Program-made: the position numbers and the translations under genes
Assembly: GCA_030560485.1 (NCBI GenBank)
Contig: JAKTTS010000120.1
Location: 1 to 33,459, forward strand
DNA from: Ascoidea tarda (nom. inval.)
Taxonomy: Eukaryota > Ascomycota > Saccharomycetes > Ascoideales > Ascoideaceae
Reading direction: 5' to 3'
Length of the DNA stretch: 33,459 bases
The notes under the pieces: model-generated
What the model was told of the DNA's origin: nothing
The model's input: the letters and a program-made list of their open reading frames with translations, nothing else
Database searches by the model: none
Shown: in pieces, positions 17,429 to 27,100 of the stretch
How the letters are laid out: each line of letters opens with the position of its first letter
Numbering within the stretch: position 1 is the stretch's first letter

Positions 17429-20400
17429 ATGTCTTCTCCAACTACTGCCCAAGATGCTGATGTCAGGACCACTAATGTCAATTCCAATGACACTTCCAAT
17501 AACAGCTCCAATAACACTTCCAACCCAAGTAACTGTAAAGTAACTCTACTTCCAGAGCAAGATCATTATCTCAAAAACCAATTAATCAAATTACAACTCC
17601 AAAATGAGTTCAACTCTTTGTACAATGATCACCTTCAGTTCTTAGATAATTTTGGTTCTCCCTTTAACGACAACCTCAACGAGGCTCAAATCAATGAAAA
17701 ATTTATCATAGATTACGCCTATAAATATCCATTGTTAAGATTTTTTTTCTTTAATTTTATTAAAAATTTCCCCTTTATATTAAATATTGACAATAAATTT
17801 CAATTTAAAATTGAAGAAAATCAAAATGCCAATAACAATAAAATCGACAACGATTATGTCAATCAAAATAACAGTATAGATTATAATGAAAATATCACTA
17901 AAAAATTAGATTTAAATCAAACCAATAATGACTTATTTTTTAAATACAAATTCAAAACTTTTTACAACTATTTCCTAACTAAAAATCTTTCAAATTCAGT
18001 CGATAGGTTAGAACTAACTAAGCGCAAAAAAATCTTTCTCAAATTCTTCAATTCTTTATTAATTTTATTCACTTCTTCAATTTCAACTAAAAATGAGCTA
18101 AATTACTACATGAACTACAAAAAAAATGAAAACCAATTAATCGAAGATACTATCAAAAATAATTCAATCAACAACAATAACAACAACAACAACAACAATA
18201 ATTATGATGTTGATCAAAATATAGACATCCATATATCAAACCGTAACCTATTGAAAAAACTAAATCAGTTAAATAGTGTATATATTAATAATATAAATCT
18301 CAATATTATCGGTGTAATCATTAACGATCCTGATGTTAATACTCCTAATAAAAATAAATCTCATAACAATCAAGATTCAAGCTCTTTCTCTTATTTATCA
18401 AAATTTTCTTCTTATTTATATCCTGCTTCCAAAAGCTCAAGATATTACCAATTTGTCATATCAACCAATTTCAAGTCTTATCTTGGTAATGATAGCAATC
18501 AATTTATCGTTCAAAATTTCAATGTCGCTCGTAGATATTCTGATTTTAAAACCTTACACCAATCACTATCAAAGGAGTTTCCTCATGTCAACTTTCCAGA
18601 TTTACCTTTAAAATACAAAAAAATAAACTCTTCCTCTTTCAATTTCAATCTATTATTAAACGAAAATGATCAAAGTGATGATAATAATTTAGATGATATT
18701 GACGGTATTCAACTATTAGACCATATTTTATCTTCAAATAAAAACTTTACTAAAAAGAAAAACAAAAAAACAAACGAAAAAAACAATTCAACAGTTAATT
18801 CCAATTCAAACTCGGATTCTGATTTGAGTACTTCAAAACAACCAAAGGATAAATTGATCACTTTATCAAGGCCCAATATTTTCAAGAAAAATAATTCTTC
18901 AACTTCTGAGAAACATGCTTTTTCAAATAATGATGATAATGATGATAATGATGATAATGATGATATTGACGATATTGACGATTTAGATGATCTTGATGAT
19001 TTAAACAATCTATCAAAGGGCTCCAAAAACAATATATCACCATTATCCACAACGAGTTCTTTTGAAGGTTCAGCAAATAAAAATGAAATTAAAAAAATTC
19101 CAAGAGAAAATTTAAGAATTTTATTAAAAGGATATTTAATTTCATTAATAAAAATTCCCAAGATTTCCAATTCATTAATATTAAAAGAATTTTTATCAAG
19201 AGATAGTATTCAAAAATTTAATAATATTCAAAAAAAGGATTTCTTAATCCGTAAGAAGTTTGAGTTAATTAATTTAAAAAATCAGTTTATTTTACAAAAA
19301 AAAATCTTTTTAAGTAATTTAGAGTTGAAAAATGAGTTGAATAATTTTAAAGAAAATTATTTATTAAACAACGATGTTGATACTACGCACATTTTGTTTA
19401 TAATATTTAATGAAATTAAAGAGAAAAATTCGATTAATGAGTTATCGCCTATTTTAAAGGTTTTGATTAGATGGTTTAAATTTCAAATAACATCAGTTAT
19501 ATACAATGTTTTTTTTGATTCCACAACAAATTCGTTAAAAAATTCTACATTGGACAATAAAAATAACATTAATATTAATGGTGCTAATACTAATACCAAT
19601 AGCAATATAGATTCGGCGTCTTCATTACAAAATTATGAGCTATATAATCAATTAAAAAAGTTCCACAGTTTATTTCCTTATAGCATAGTTTATCAGATTT
19701 TAAAATTCACCAATCCTGTTGTTATAATTAAAAAAATATTTGATTTATTTTTATATCAACCGCCTAGCTTGAATTTCAGACCTAATTTTTTGTTCTCAAA
19801 TCCCAATGAAGAAAAAAGCGACAATAGCAATAATAATAATCGAAGCAAATCGTTTTTACAAACTTTGTTTTCAATTGTTATAAATGACGATTTGTCTAAA
19901 ATCAATGAAGAGATTAATAAGGTTGAATCCAAATTCATTTCAAGAGAAAAAAATTATTTGAAAATATTGATATTTTTCATTAAAATCAACTGCAATGAAT
20001 TCCATGACAGTAAAAATGGAAGTGGAAGTGAAAATGGAACCAGAAGTAAAAAATTAACAAGTATTAAAAAAAATATTTTAAATTCATATGAGAATAAAAA
20101 ATATGGTGACATGGATTTAATATTAATTATTTTGTTGAATAAAGAATTATGGAAGTTATGTGAATTAAAGTATAATAAAAGCGATGAAAAAATAATAATG
20201 AATAGCTATCAACATTGGAAAATCCATCAAAAAAGTTTGGATGTTGAAAAGGAAAACCAATTGGATGAAGGACAAGACGAGAATAAAGAAAATATAAAGA
20301 AGGAAAAAGCTAACATTAAGCGAAGATTAAGTTTGAAAAAAAAGAAAAGGGGATTAAGCGTTGAATTTAAAAATAGTTTAAAAAGCGAAAGTGAGACAGA

Positions 20401-21397
20401 AGAATATGAACTATACTCGAACTTAAAAGAGCTATTCAAATTGTATACAAGAAAAAAGGACAAGGAGATTTACGAAGATTTATGGTCGGAACCATATTTG
20501 ATCTCGATGATTAAAGATTTTTTCATAATATTCTACGAGCCGTTAATAAAAGTGATGAAAGCAGCAGATATCCATTTGGCGTTGAAGGAATTCAAGTTTT
20601 TTTTGAATGATTTGATTATAATATTGGAGTATTTGTATGAGAATTTCTACTTGATCAAGCCGGATAAGATATTTTTGATTTTGAATTTGTTGTTGAACAA
20701 GTATGAGGGATTTGCATTTGAGTTTATTCACAACATTTACAAGAATGACAATGAGGAATTGTTCAACAGCTTTATTAACTGGATAGACCAGTTTTTCAAC
20801 TTTTTGAAGTTTTACAAAACAAATGAAGCTAACAGCGGTTTGCGAATTGATTTGGAGGCGTTTATTGAGAGGAATGCGGAAGGCATTGATGTTGGCAGAT
20901 TGGTGGAAGAAATAGACATGATCATCGAAGAAAAGCAGAGGTTAAGAAAGGTCTACGATGTCAAGAAGGAAGGCGAAGCGGAGAAGCAGCAGAAGAAGTG
21001 CGGAAGATCAGTGGGTGAGACAGAAAGAAACAACAGGTCTGAGACCATTTGCATTGGTGAAAATGACAAACACAATAAGGAAGGTTTCGAGCAGGAAACA
21101 GTGCGAGATGGAGAGTGGTACTCGAAGCCATTCAACGAGTTGAATTTTGGGATGGAGGACTTTGGCTTCAACAAAGACGACTTCCACGAACTCACCAACG
21201 AGCTCAACAAGCTCCAGAAGATCTCAACCAACGACTCAGAGGACGAGCAGTTGAACAGGTTCTTGAACACCAAGGACTACTACCAGATCCTGGAGTCTGG
21301 GCCAGTCAGGGCCAGCAGCGAAAGCAGCGAAATCAGCAAGCTCAGCAAGCAGTTCGAGAGACTCGTGCACGAAGCACTCGAGGCCTACGGACGCTAG
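17429..21397 (+). CDS. LEC1: PX domain protein of the Lec1/YPR097W family
   Basis: 1322 residues (S. cerevisiae Ypr097w is about 1070). The ATG at 17429 has an AAAATGTC context. After an Asn/Ser/Thr-rich leader comes the PX-associated N-terminal region (about 36-130, LLPEQDHYLKNQLIKLQLQNEF). The PX domain starts near 290; RRYSDFKTLHQSL (about 366) and FPDLPLK (about 390) are its lipid-binding and polyproline-loop motifs. A 157-residue acidic insert (18626-19096, with DDND and DDLDDL repeats) splits it before LRILLKGYLISLIKIP. The C-terminal part is helical and matches the fungal DUF3818 type. PX domains bind phosphoinositides; yeast Lec1 affects lipid and sterol distribution. The last 150 codons change sharply to GC-rich synonymous codons. 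The family is confident; orthology rests on architecture. Confidence 0.8.
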   Translation: MSSPTTAQDADVRTTNVNSNDTSNNSSNNTSNPSNCKVTLLPEQDHYLKNQLIKLQLQNEFNSLYNDHLQFLDNFGSPFNDNLNEAQINEKFIIDYAYKYPLLRFFFFNFIKNFPFILNIDNKFQFKIEENQNANNNKIDNDYVNQNNSIDYNENITKKLDLNQTNNDLFFKYKFKTFYNYFLTKNLSNSVDRLELTKRKKIFLKFFNSLLILFTSSISTKNELNYYMNYKKNENQLIEDTIKNNSINNNNNNNNNNNYDVDQNIDIHISNRNLLKKLNQLNSVYINNINLNIIGVIINDPDVNTPNKNKSHNNQDSSSFSYLSKFSSYLYPASKSSRYYQFVISTNFKSYLGNDSNQFIVQNFNVARRYSDFKTLHQSLSKEFPHVNFPDLPLKYKKINSSSFNFNLLLNENDQSDDNNLDDIDGIQLLDHILSSNKNFTKKKNKKTNEKNNSTVNSNSNSDSDLSTSKQPKDKLITLSRPNIFKKNNSSTSEKHAFSNNDDNDDNDDNDDIDDIDDLDDLDDLNNLSKGSKNNISPLSTTSSFEGSANKNEIKKIPRENLRILLKGYLISLIKIPKISNSLILKEFLSRDSIQKFNNIQKKDFLIRKKFELINLKNQFILQKKIFLSNLELKNELNNFKENYLLNNDVDTTHILFIIFNEIKEKNSINELSPILKVLIRWFKFQITSVIYNVFFDSTTNSLKNSTLDNKNNININGANTNTNSNIDSASSLQNYELYNQLKKFHSLFPYSIVYQILKFTNPVVIIKKIFDLFLYQPPSLNFRPNFLFSNPNEEKSDNSNNNNRSKSFLQTLFSIVINDDLSKINEEINKVESKFISREKNYLKILIFFIKINCNEFHDSKNGSGSENGTRSKKLTSIKKNILNSYENKKYGDMDLILIILLNKELWKLCELKYNKSDEKIIMNSYQHWKIHQKSLDVEKENQLDEGQDENKENIKKEKANIKRRLSLKKKKRGLSVEFKNSLKSESETEEYELYSNLKELFKLYTRKKDKEIYEDLWSEPYLISMIKDFFIIFYEPLIKVMKAADIHLALKEFKFFLNDLIIILEYLYENFYLIKPDKIFLILNLLLNKYEGFAFEFIHNIYKNDNEELFNSFINWIDQFFNFLKFYKTNEANSGLRIDLEAFIERNAEGIDVGRLVEEIDMIIEEKQRLRKVYDVKKEGEAEKQQKKCGRSVGETERNNRSETICIGENDKHNKEGFEQETVRDGEWYSKPFNELNFGMEDFGFNKDDFHELTNELNKLQKISTNDSEDEQLNRFLNTKDYYQILESGPVRASSESSEISKLSKQFERLVHEALEAYGR
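18926..19003 (+). repeat. GATGATAAT / GATGATATTGAC repeat coding for an Asp-rich segment
   Basis: Repeated 9- and 12-base units encode DDN and DDI/DDL motifs inside the insert that splits the PX domain. This is a strongly acidic, probably disordered loop. Confidence 0.85.
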
Positions 21398-21914
21398 CGC
21401 CATTCCAAGACCCTGAAATGCGAGGTAGAATAATGAGTCGATGTGGGTCGAAATGAGTTAATCGCGCAAGCTCAAGCTCATTGGGTCACACGCACCCCAC
21501 TGCACACACCTGTTGATGTATGCACGCCACACTCCGGATGGGCAGCATGCGCACAGACCGGAGATACACCGGGAAAGTGCTGTCTTCAGCTGATTTCCCG
21601 CCATCGCCACAGTCGCAATCTTAGCGCAGCCCTGAGTTACTTCTTTTCGACTGCCGATCTGTGCGCTATTATGGATATTTCCAGTTTCTCTCAGAGAAAA
21701 CGCTTTCTGTACGGTCTCCCATTGGTTTCCCACACGCACACCAACATGATGCATGCGCTCCAGCGTCCACATGCAGTTTAAGCTAAATGAATAAGCATAA
21801 AACTAATACGCAAAAGAAAAGCGAAGTGAAAAAATTTAATAAATCAAGAAACACAAAGCGTTAACGTTCCTGCTAGCTCCAATTGTTCAGATGATATTCA
21901 GAGTAATTTTGCAG

Positions 21915-21946
21915 TCTTATAATCTTATAATCTTATAATCTTATAG
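21915..21946 (+). repeat. Four tandem TCTTATAA units upstream of VHT1
   Basis: Three perfect units and one TCTTATAG. They lie about 120 bases before the TATA box and could be stacked factor sites or slippage. Confidence 0.85.
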
Positions 21947-22063
21947 TTCTGTAATCTCATATTGACTGAATTCTATTTAGGATTTTCACTGACAATTTCC
22001 ACTTCCAATTTTTCAACTGCCAATTTCCACTTTTCTGTTTTTTTTGGACCTTCCCAGTTTCAA

Positions 22064-22071
22064 TATAAATA
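22064..22071 (+). promoter_or_regulatory. VHT1 TATA box (TATAAATA)
   Basis: It lies 42 bases before the upstream ATG and 92 bases before the VHT1 ATG, so start-site choice decides whether the upstream ORF is in the mRNA. Confidence 0.55.
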
Positions 22072-22105
22072 TCTTCATTTCCAGCTTCCTATTCTCAATT
22101 TCAAA

Positions 22106-22165
22106 ATGTCTGATTTACAGATATCTTCTAGAAACATTTTCCTCTCCACTGCAACATGGGTTTAA
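22106..22165 (+). CDS. Upstream ORF (19 codons) overlapping the VHT1 start
   Basis: ATG in a strong AAAATGTC context opens MSDLQISSRN... and stops at 22163-22165, seven bases past the VHT1 ATG (22156), in a different frame. An overlapping uORF cannot be bypassed by simple reinitiation, so any mRNA starting upstream of 22106 should translate the transporter poorly. It may be a control element rather than a gene for a peptide. Confidence 0.4.
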   Translation: MSDLQISSRNIFLSTATWV

Positions 22166-23844
22166 AACACGCTGTGAATTATTTTTTCCCTTTGATTCTT
22201 CGTGAGGTCGACGATTACGATGATAAGCACGAATTCTTCACCAAAGAACATCCCGATATCGCCAACAACAAGATTGAATATAGAGACGAAGCTAACAGGC
22301 CTTGGTGGAAGTTTTTCGATGAGTACGAATACAGATTGAACAAATTTGAAAGAGCCAGGCACAATTGGTATCGTTGGTTTGACAAAGGCACCTCTACTGC
22401 TGAAAAGAGACTTATCCTCAAGTTGGATTTCTTGGTCACCTTCTACGTCTTTATGGTCTACTGGGTCAGAACTTTGGATTCTTCCAACATCGCTAATGCT
22501 TATGTCTCCGGTATGAAAGAGGACATCAATATGCAAGGAAACGATTATATCAACACTGTCACTGTCTTCAACGTTGCCAACAATGTTTTCCAAATCCCCT
22601 TCATGTACTTTCTCCCAAGATTCCCAATTCACATCATTCTACCTGCCATGGATATTGGCTGGGGTATCTTCACTCTTGCTTCCTTCAGAGTTAACAGCAC
22701 CAGAGACATCCAAATCATGAGATTCTTCGTCGGTGCCTTCGAATCAAGTTTCTACACCACTGTCCACTACTTGTTTGGTTCCTGGTACTTGCCTGCCGAA
22801 TTAGGAAGAAGAGGTGCTATCCACTACTTTGGCCAGATGATTGGTACCATGTCTTCAGGTTTGCTCCAAGCTGCTATCCACAGAAGTTTAGATGGTACTG
22901 CCGGTTTGCCTGGTTGGAGATGGATGTTCATCATCAACGCCATCATCACCATCCCCGTCGGTTTGATTGGTTTCATGTTGATTCCTGGTACTCCCTACAA
23001 ATGCTACTCAGTCTTCTTAACTGACGAAGAAATTAGAATCGCTAGAGCAAGATTAAAGAAAAACAACATTGTTCCCCCACAAAAGGAAATCGGAAAGTTC
23101 TGGGACAAGAAAAGATGGACTAAAATCTTAACTGGCTGGCAATTATGGGTCCTAACCTTCTACTACACTTGTTGTTTCAACTCTTCAAACCACCCTGGTA
23201 ACGGTTATGCTTTATGGTTGAAATCCTTAAACAGATTCGACACCTCAAAACTTAATAACTTGACCACCATCAGTCCTGGTGTGGGTATTGTCTTAATCGC
23301 AATGTGTTCCTTAATCGCTGATTTAGGAAGATGTCGATATGGTGGTATTTGCTTTACCCAAATTCTTAATTTCACTGGTAATCTACTACTAACCCTCTGG
23401 AATATCCCCGAACACTCAAAATGGTTTGCCTTCTCCCTTCAATACGCTGGTTGGGCCCAAGCTGCTACCATGTGTGCCTGGATTAACGATATACTAAGAC
23501 ATGACCCTCAAGATAGAGCCATTATCTGGTTAACTCTTTTTGCTGTCTCCCAATCAACTGTCATTTGGATTGTCAGATTAATCTGGCCTACTGTTGACGC
23601 CCCAAGGTTCTTGGTTGGTTACGCTACTACAATGGCCTGGGCTGCTGCTTTGTTTCTCTTCTCCTTTGTTGTTCTTTGGTTCTATAAAAATGATGAAAGG
23701 AAATATGCCTTGGACAATGGTATCTACCTTTACAACTCCTCAAAGGGTGAAACAGCTCCTGAAGATTCAGACGAATCTGAATCACACAAAGAAAAATTGA
23801 GCGAAAAGCAAAGCGTTCAGGAACTCATTCCAATTAAAAACTAA
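22156..23844 (+). CDS. VHT1: Biotin (vitamin H) transporter, allantoate-permease family MFS
   Basis: 562 residues. The N-terminal cytosolic stretch FFDEYEYRLNKFERARHNWYRW and several core motifs (YVSGMKEDINMQGNDY, LPRFPIHIILPAMDIGW, GWRWMFIINAI, YKCYSVFLTDEEIRIARAR, GNGIYLYNSSKGE) match, from memory, S. cerevisiae Vht1, the plasma-membrane proton-biotin symporter, better than Fen2 (pantothenate) or Dal5. About 12 membrane segments are visible in two halves, with a cytosolic loop between (RARLKKNNIVPPQKEIGKFW), and the charged C-tail is cytosolic. Codons are C-rich (GCC, ACC, TTC, AAC), unlike the AT-biased neighbours, suggesting strong expression or a GC-rich region. The start at 22156 has A at -3. 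It is tail-to-tail with the WAPL gene. Confidence 0.88.
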   Translation: MGLKHAVNYFFPLILREVDDYDDKHEFFTKEHPDIANNKIEYRDEANRPWWKFFDEYEYRLNKFERARHNWYRWFDKGTSTAEKRLILKLDFLVTFYVFMVYWVRTLDSSNIANAYVSGMKEDINMQGNDYINTVTVFNVANNVFQIPFMYFLPRFPIHIILPAMDIGWGIFTLASFRVNSTRDIQIMRFFVGAFESSFYTTVHYLFGSWYLPAELGRRGAIHYFGQMIGTMSSGLLQAAIHRSLDGTAGLPGWRWMFIINAIITIPVGLIGFMLIPGTPYKCYSVFLTDEEIRIARARLKKNNIVPPQKEIGKFWDKKRWTKILTGWQLWVLTFYYTCCFNSSNHPGNGYALWLKSLNRFDTSKLNNLTTISPGVGIVLIAMCSLIADLGRCRYGGICFTQILNFTGNLLLTLWNIPEHSKWFAFSLQYAGWAQAATMCAWINDILRHDPQDRAIIWLTLFAVSQSTVIWIVRLIWPTVDAPRFLVGYATTMAWAAALFLFSFVVLWFYKNDERKYALDNGIYLYNSSKGETAPEDSDESESHKEKLSEKQSVQELIPIKN

Positions 23845-24195
23845 TCAATTATCATATTTAATTACCTTTAATTGCCAGTTTTCACTCAATGAATTTATTC
23901 TTTTTCTCTCATTACCATTTTTTTTCTCTCTTATAAATTTTTAAATTTTAAATTTTAAATTTCTGATCATTTATCTAATTTTTTCCTCTAAACTACCTTT
24001 TTGTTGATTTGTTAATAAATTTATTTTACTAATTGTCACAATTTCAATCAATCTGTAGATCAAAGAAAAAAAAAAGAAAAATTCATTTATATAAAACAAA
24101 AATAATCCAATAAAGTCAACAAATTTAACAAATTCAACAAATCCAACAAAAATATAAAAATAAATGTACAAAAAATAATAATACAACTAATCATT
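23845..24195. other. Convergent AT-rich spacer between VHT1 and WAPL
   Basis: 351 bases of shared 3' flank, about 80% A+T, with TTTAAATTT and poly(A/T) tracts suited to polyadenylation from both sides. No gene was seen. Confidence 0.7.
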
Positions 24196-27100
24196 CTAAA
24201 TATCTTTCAAAACAGAATCAATTTGTGATCCAATGCCCTTTAATTTGCCAATAGTTAGCTCATCAACAACATTATCCACTTTTTTACAACCTTTTTCAAT
24301 CTTCGGAATTATTTCTTTCAATTTATTCAACAGCAACTTAATTCTATCAATATCAATTGGTAATAAATTGCCTTCAACCGCCTCTCTAGTATTCCTGTTT
24401 ACTTTCAAAAGTCCAACCAACAAACATAAATAGCCAACAATATATACAGATTCATTTTTTTTAATATTACTTAATAACGACCCTTCGTAATCATAATAAT
24501 TCCTTCTCTCATCTCGAACAAATCTAACATCTATACACCGAAGAACTCTCAATACCAAATCCAACTCTTCAACAAATTTTAAACTGCATTGATAGTTCTC
24601 TATCATATTAATCAAATAACCAAATGAGAACAATGTGAAATTGTTAAATAATATTTTGAACTGATTCCCATCATTATCAGAACTATGTTTTCTTTTAGAT
24701 TTATAACTCAGGCTATTGATCATTATTATTTGCGTATTTAATATAATACTTAACAATTTTTTAATTAAATCTCCGTCAAAAACAACAGCTTTGAACTTAT
24801 TTAATATATCGCGATCACCAAAAAGTCGTTTTTCATACTCAAAAATATTAGAGGTTATAATGATGTTAATTCGAAGTATGCTTAAACAACAATTTAATAG
24901 AAACCCCAAATTCTTCGAGCTGATTTTATAATATTTTTCATTCCTAATCTTCCCTTTGCTAATCAAATCAAAATAATTGAAATCTATACCACTTAATGTA
25001 TCAATCAATTCATAGAGTTTTTGGAAAACTAGTATAAATGTATCGATTTCTTTTAATAATATCGTAAACACCATTTCACTAGAAACAATAGAATTTTCAA
25101 TTAAGCTCATCATTAATTGATAATTGATTAAGTTAAATTTGGAAATTTGTGATGGATCTTTAAAAGGATTAGATAATAATAAACTTTTACCTAATAAAAA
25201 TAAGTTTAAGCTAACTGCTTCATCGCCAAATAAACTTTTAACTAGGGGGAATTTCAATAAAATAGAATGATCCAGCATTAATCTATCAAGAATAACTAAA
25301 CCAAAGAAAAACGCAGAAACTTCCTTATCTATAAAATCATTCGACTCACAAAACTTTTTTAAAAACTCTTCAAGTAATTCTTGAGAGGTTTTGGAAACTT
25401 TTTTAAAATTTCTAAAATCATCACAAATCTGAAGCATGTTCTTGCTATTCAATGTCAACAAGTTTTTTAGCACTGTTTTAAAACTTTCAAAATTCTGTTG
25501 ATTTGAAAATACCAAATTGACAAAATAATTGTTTTCAAACTTTCCTCTTTCAAATTGGTATAAAAATCTAGAAAAAATAAACCCAAGACAAAAAAGAATA
25601 ATTGGGTCAAGTTCATTCTCGGATACATCAATTATAGACTCAACAAATGGTGTCTGATTTAATGCAAAAATGAAATTATTGTCTTCAGAATTTGACTCAT
25701 AAACTAACTTCAAGCATATTTCCAAAAAGCTAAATCTTTTAGATGATAAGCTTGAACTTAGTTTAATGCCATCGAATATGGAATCCAACTCATCTGAATA
25801 ATTTGATTTCTTTCCCGATGCTCTTAATTCATTTATTCCCTGAACTGCGTTAGGTTTTATTGGTGAAAAATGCACAACATTATTTTTCAAGCTAAAATCT
25901 TCATCCCGAGGAATAATTTCCGTTACTGATTGTTTTCTATATTGAACAGACATCAATTCATGATTCTCGTTTTCATCAAGACTAAAATCGTTTTCCATAG
26001 CATTTGTGACAGTACTAAAAACATAATTACCATTATTATTTGAGTTATTAGAAAATATATCATCATTGATATTGGTGCTAATAATATTAGTATTGTTTGT
26101 GTCAATATCATTATCAAAATTGTTGTTAAAAACAGGAGAAGAAAGCCCATTGTCAATCTGACTGATTTCGAATTCATCATCGTTAGCCAAATAACTTCGT
26201 TGAAAACCATATATTTTCTTTTGGCTGTCATTGTTGGCTAAACTAATAAGACTTTGTGAGTTTTCAGAATTTTTAAGATTCTCAGTATCTTGAGTGGTTT
26301 CAATGATTTTATTTTCAATACCAGATATGGAATTATCGTTTAATTTTTCATAATTGCTTGAGATACTTTGTTTTATAGAAAAAAATACAGAGTTGTGCAA
26401 ATCTTCAAAATTTTCAAAACTGTCAGGTAAGGTAATCTGCAGATCCATATTCTTTGAAAGATCATCAATTATTATGTTATTATCATTATTGTCTGAGTTA
26501 TCGTTGTTGTCGTTATTATCAATTTTTTGATTTTTAATTTGATAGAAATTGGAACTGTTTTGATTTTCAAATAAATTATCAGACAGGTTATTATTGTGCA
26601 AGTTAACTTGAGAGTTCAGGTTAAAAATGGTTGAGTGAGAAGAATTTTTCAAAGGACTTATGATAGACTCATTGAATAAATTCCATGCATCTGTCTCTTT
26701 TTTTTTTGTGATAGTAACATTGGTATTAGTATTGTCCCTGTTATTATTTTGGATCGTTTTCTCTTTTTCAATCGATTCAATATTTTTTGAAATTTGAATA
26801 TTTTCTTGCTTATTTCTCATTTTCTTGCTTGGCAGCTTTTTGAAAATCAATTTTGGTTGCAAATTAGTGGGTGGTTCAACGAAAAACTTCATATTCAACT
26901 TATTGTTATCTTTTTTGGCTTTATTTTTAGTTTCTGATTTTGAAACATTATCTAATACCATAGTCGTTGATATATTTTTTTGATTTTCTTGATGGTTTTG
27001 GTGGTTTTGATTATTTTTATCCATACTAAAAGTCTCAATATTTATTCCCTTGGAAACTTTATGATCTGTTGAATTTTCTTTTCCTGGAGATGATAGTAAT

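Larger units (their letters stand above)
21398..22105. other. GC-rich spacer and VHT1 promoter
   Basis: From 21440 to 21780 G+C is near 58%. It holds the inverted repeat CTCCGG (21532-21537) / CCGGAG (21558-21563), C/A-rich stretches such as CACGCACCCCAC that resemble general regulatory factor sites, and an inverted CCAAT (CCATTGG, 21719-21725). The rest is AT-rich with the TCTTATAA repeat and a TATA box. ORFs here (21443-21781 and its reverse) look non-coding. Confidence 0.6.

Noticed and set aside
21443-21781. ORF pair in the VHT1 upstream region
   Set aside because: The translations lack any recognisable motif and the sequence carries promoter-like elements.
14512-23844. A biotin gene cluster made of the aminotransferase (as Bio3/BioA) and VHT1
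   Set aside because: The two lie more than 6 kb apart with unrelated genes between, and the aminotransferase does not look like DAPA transaminase.
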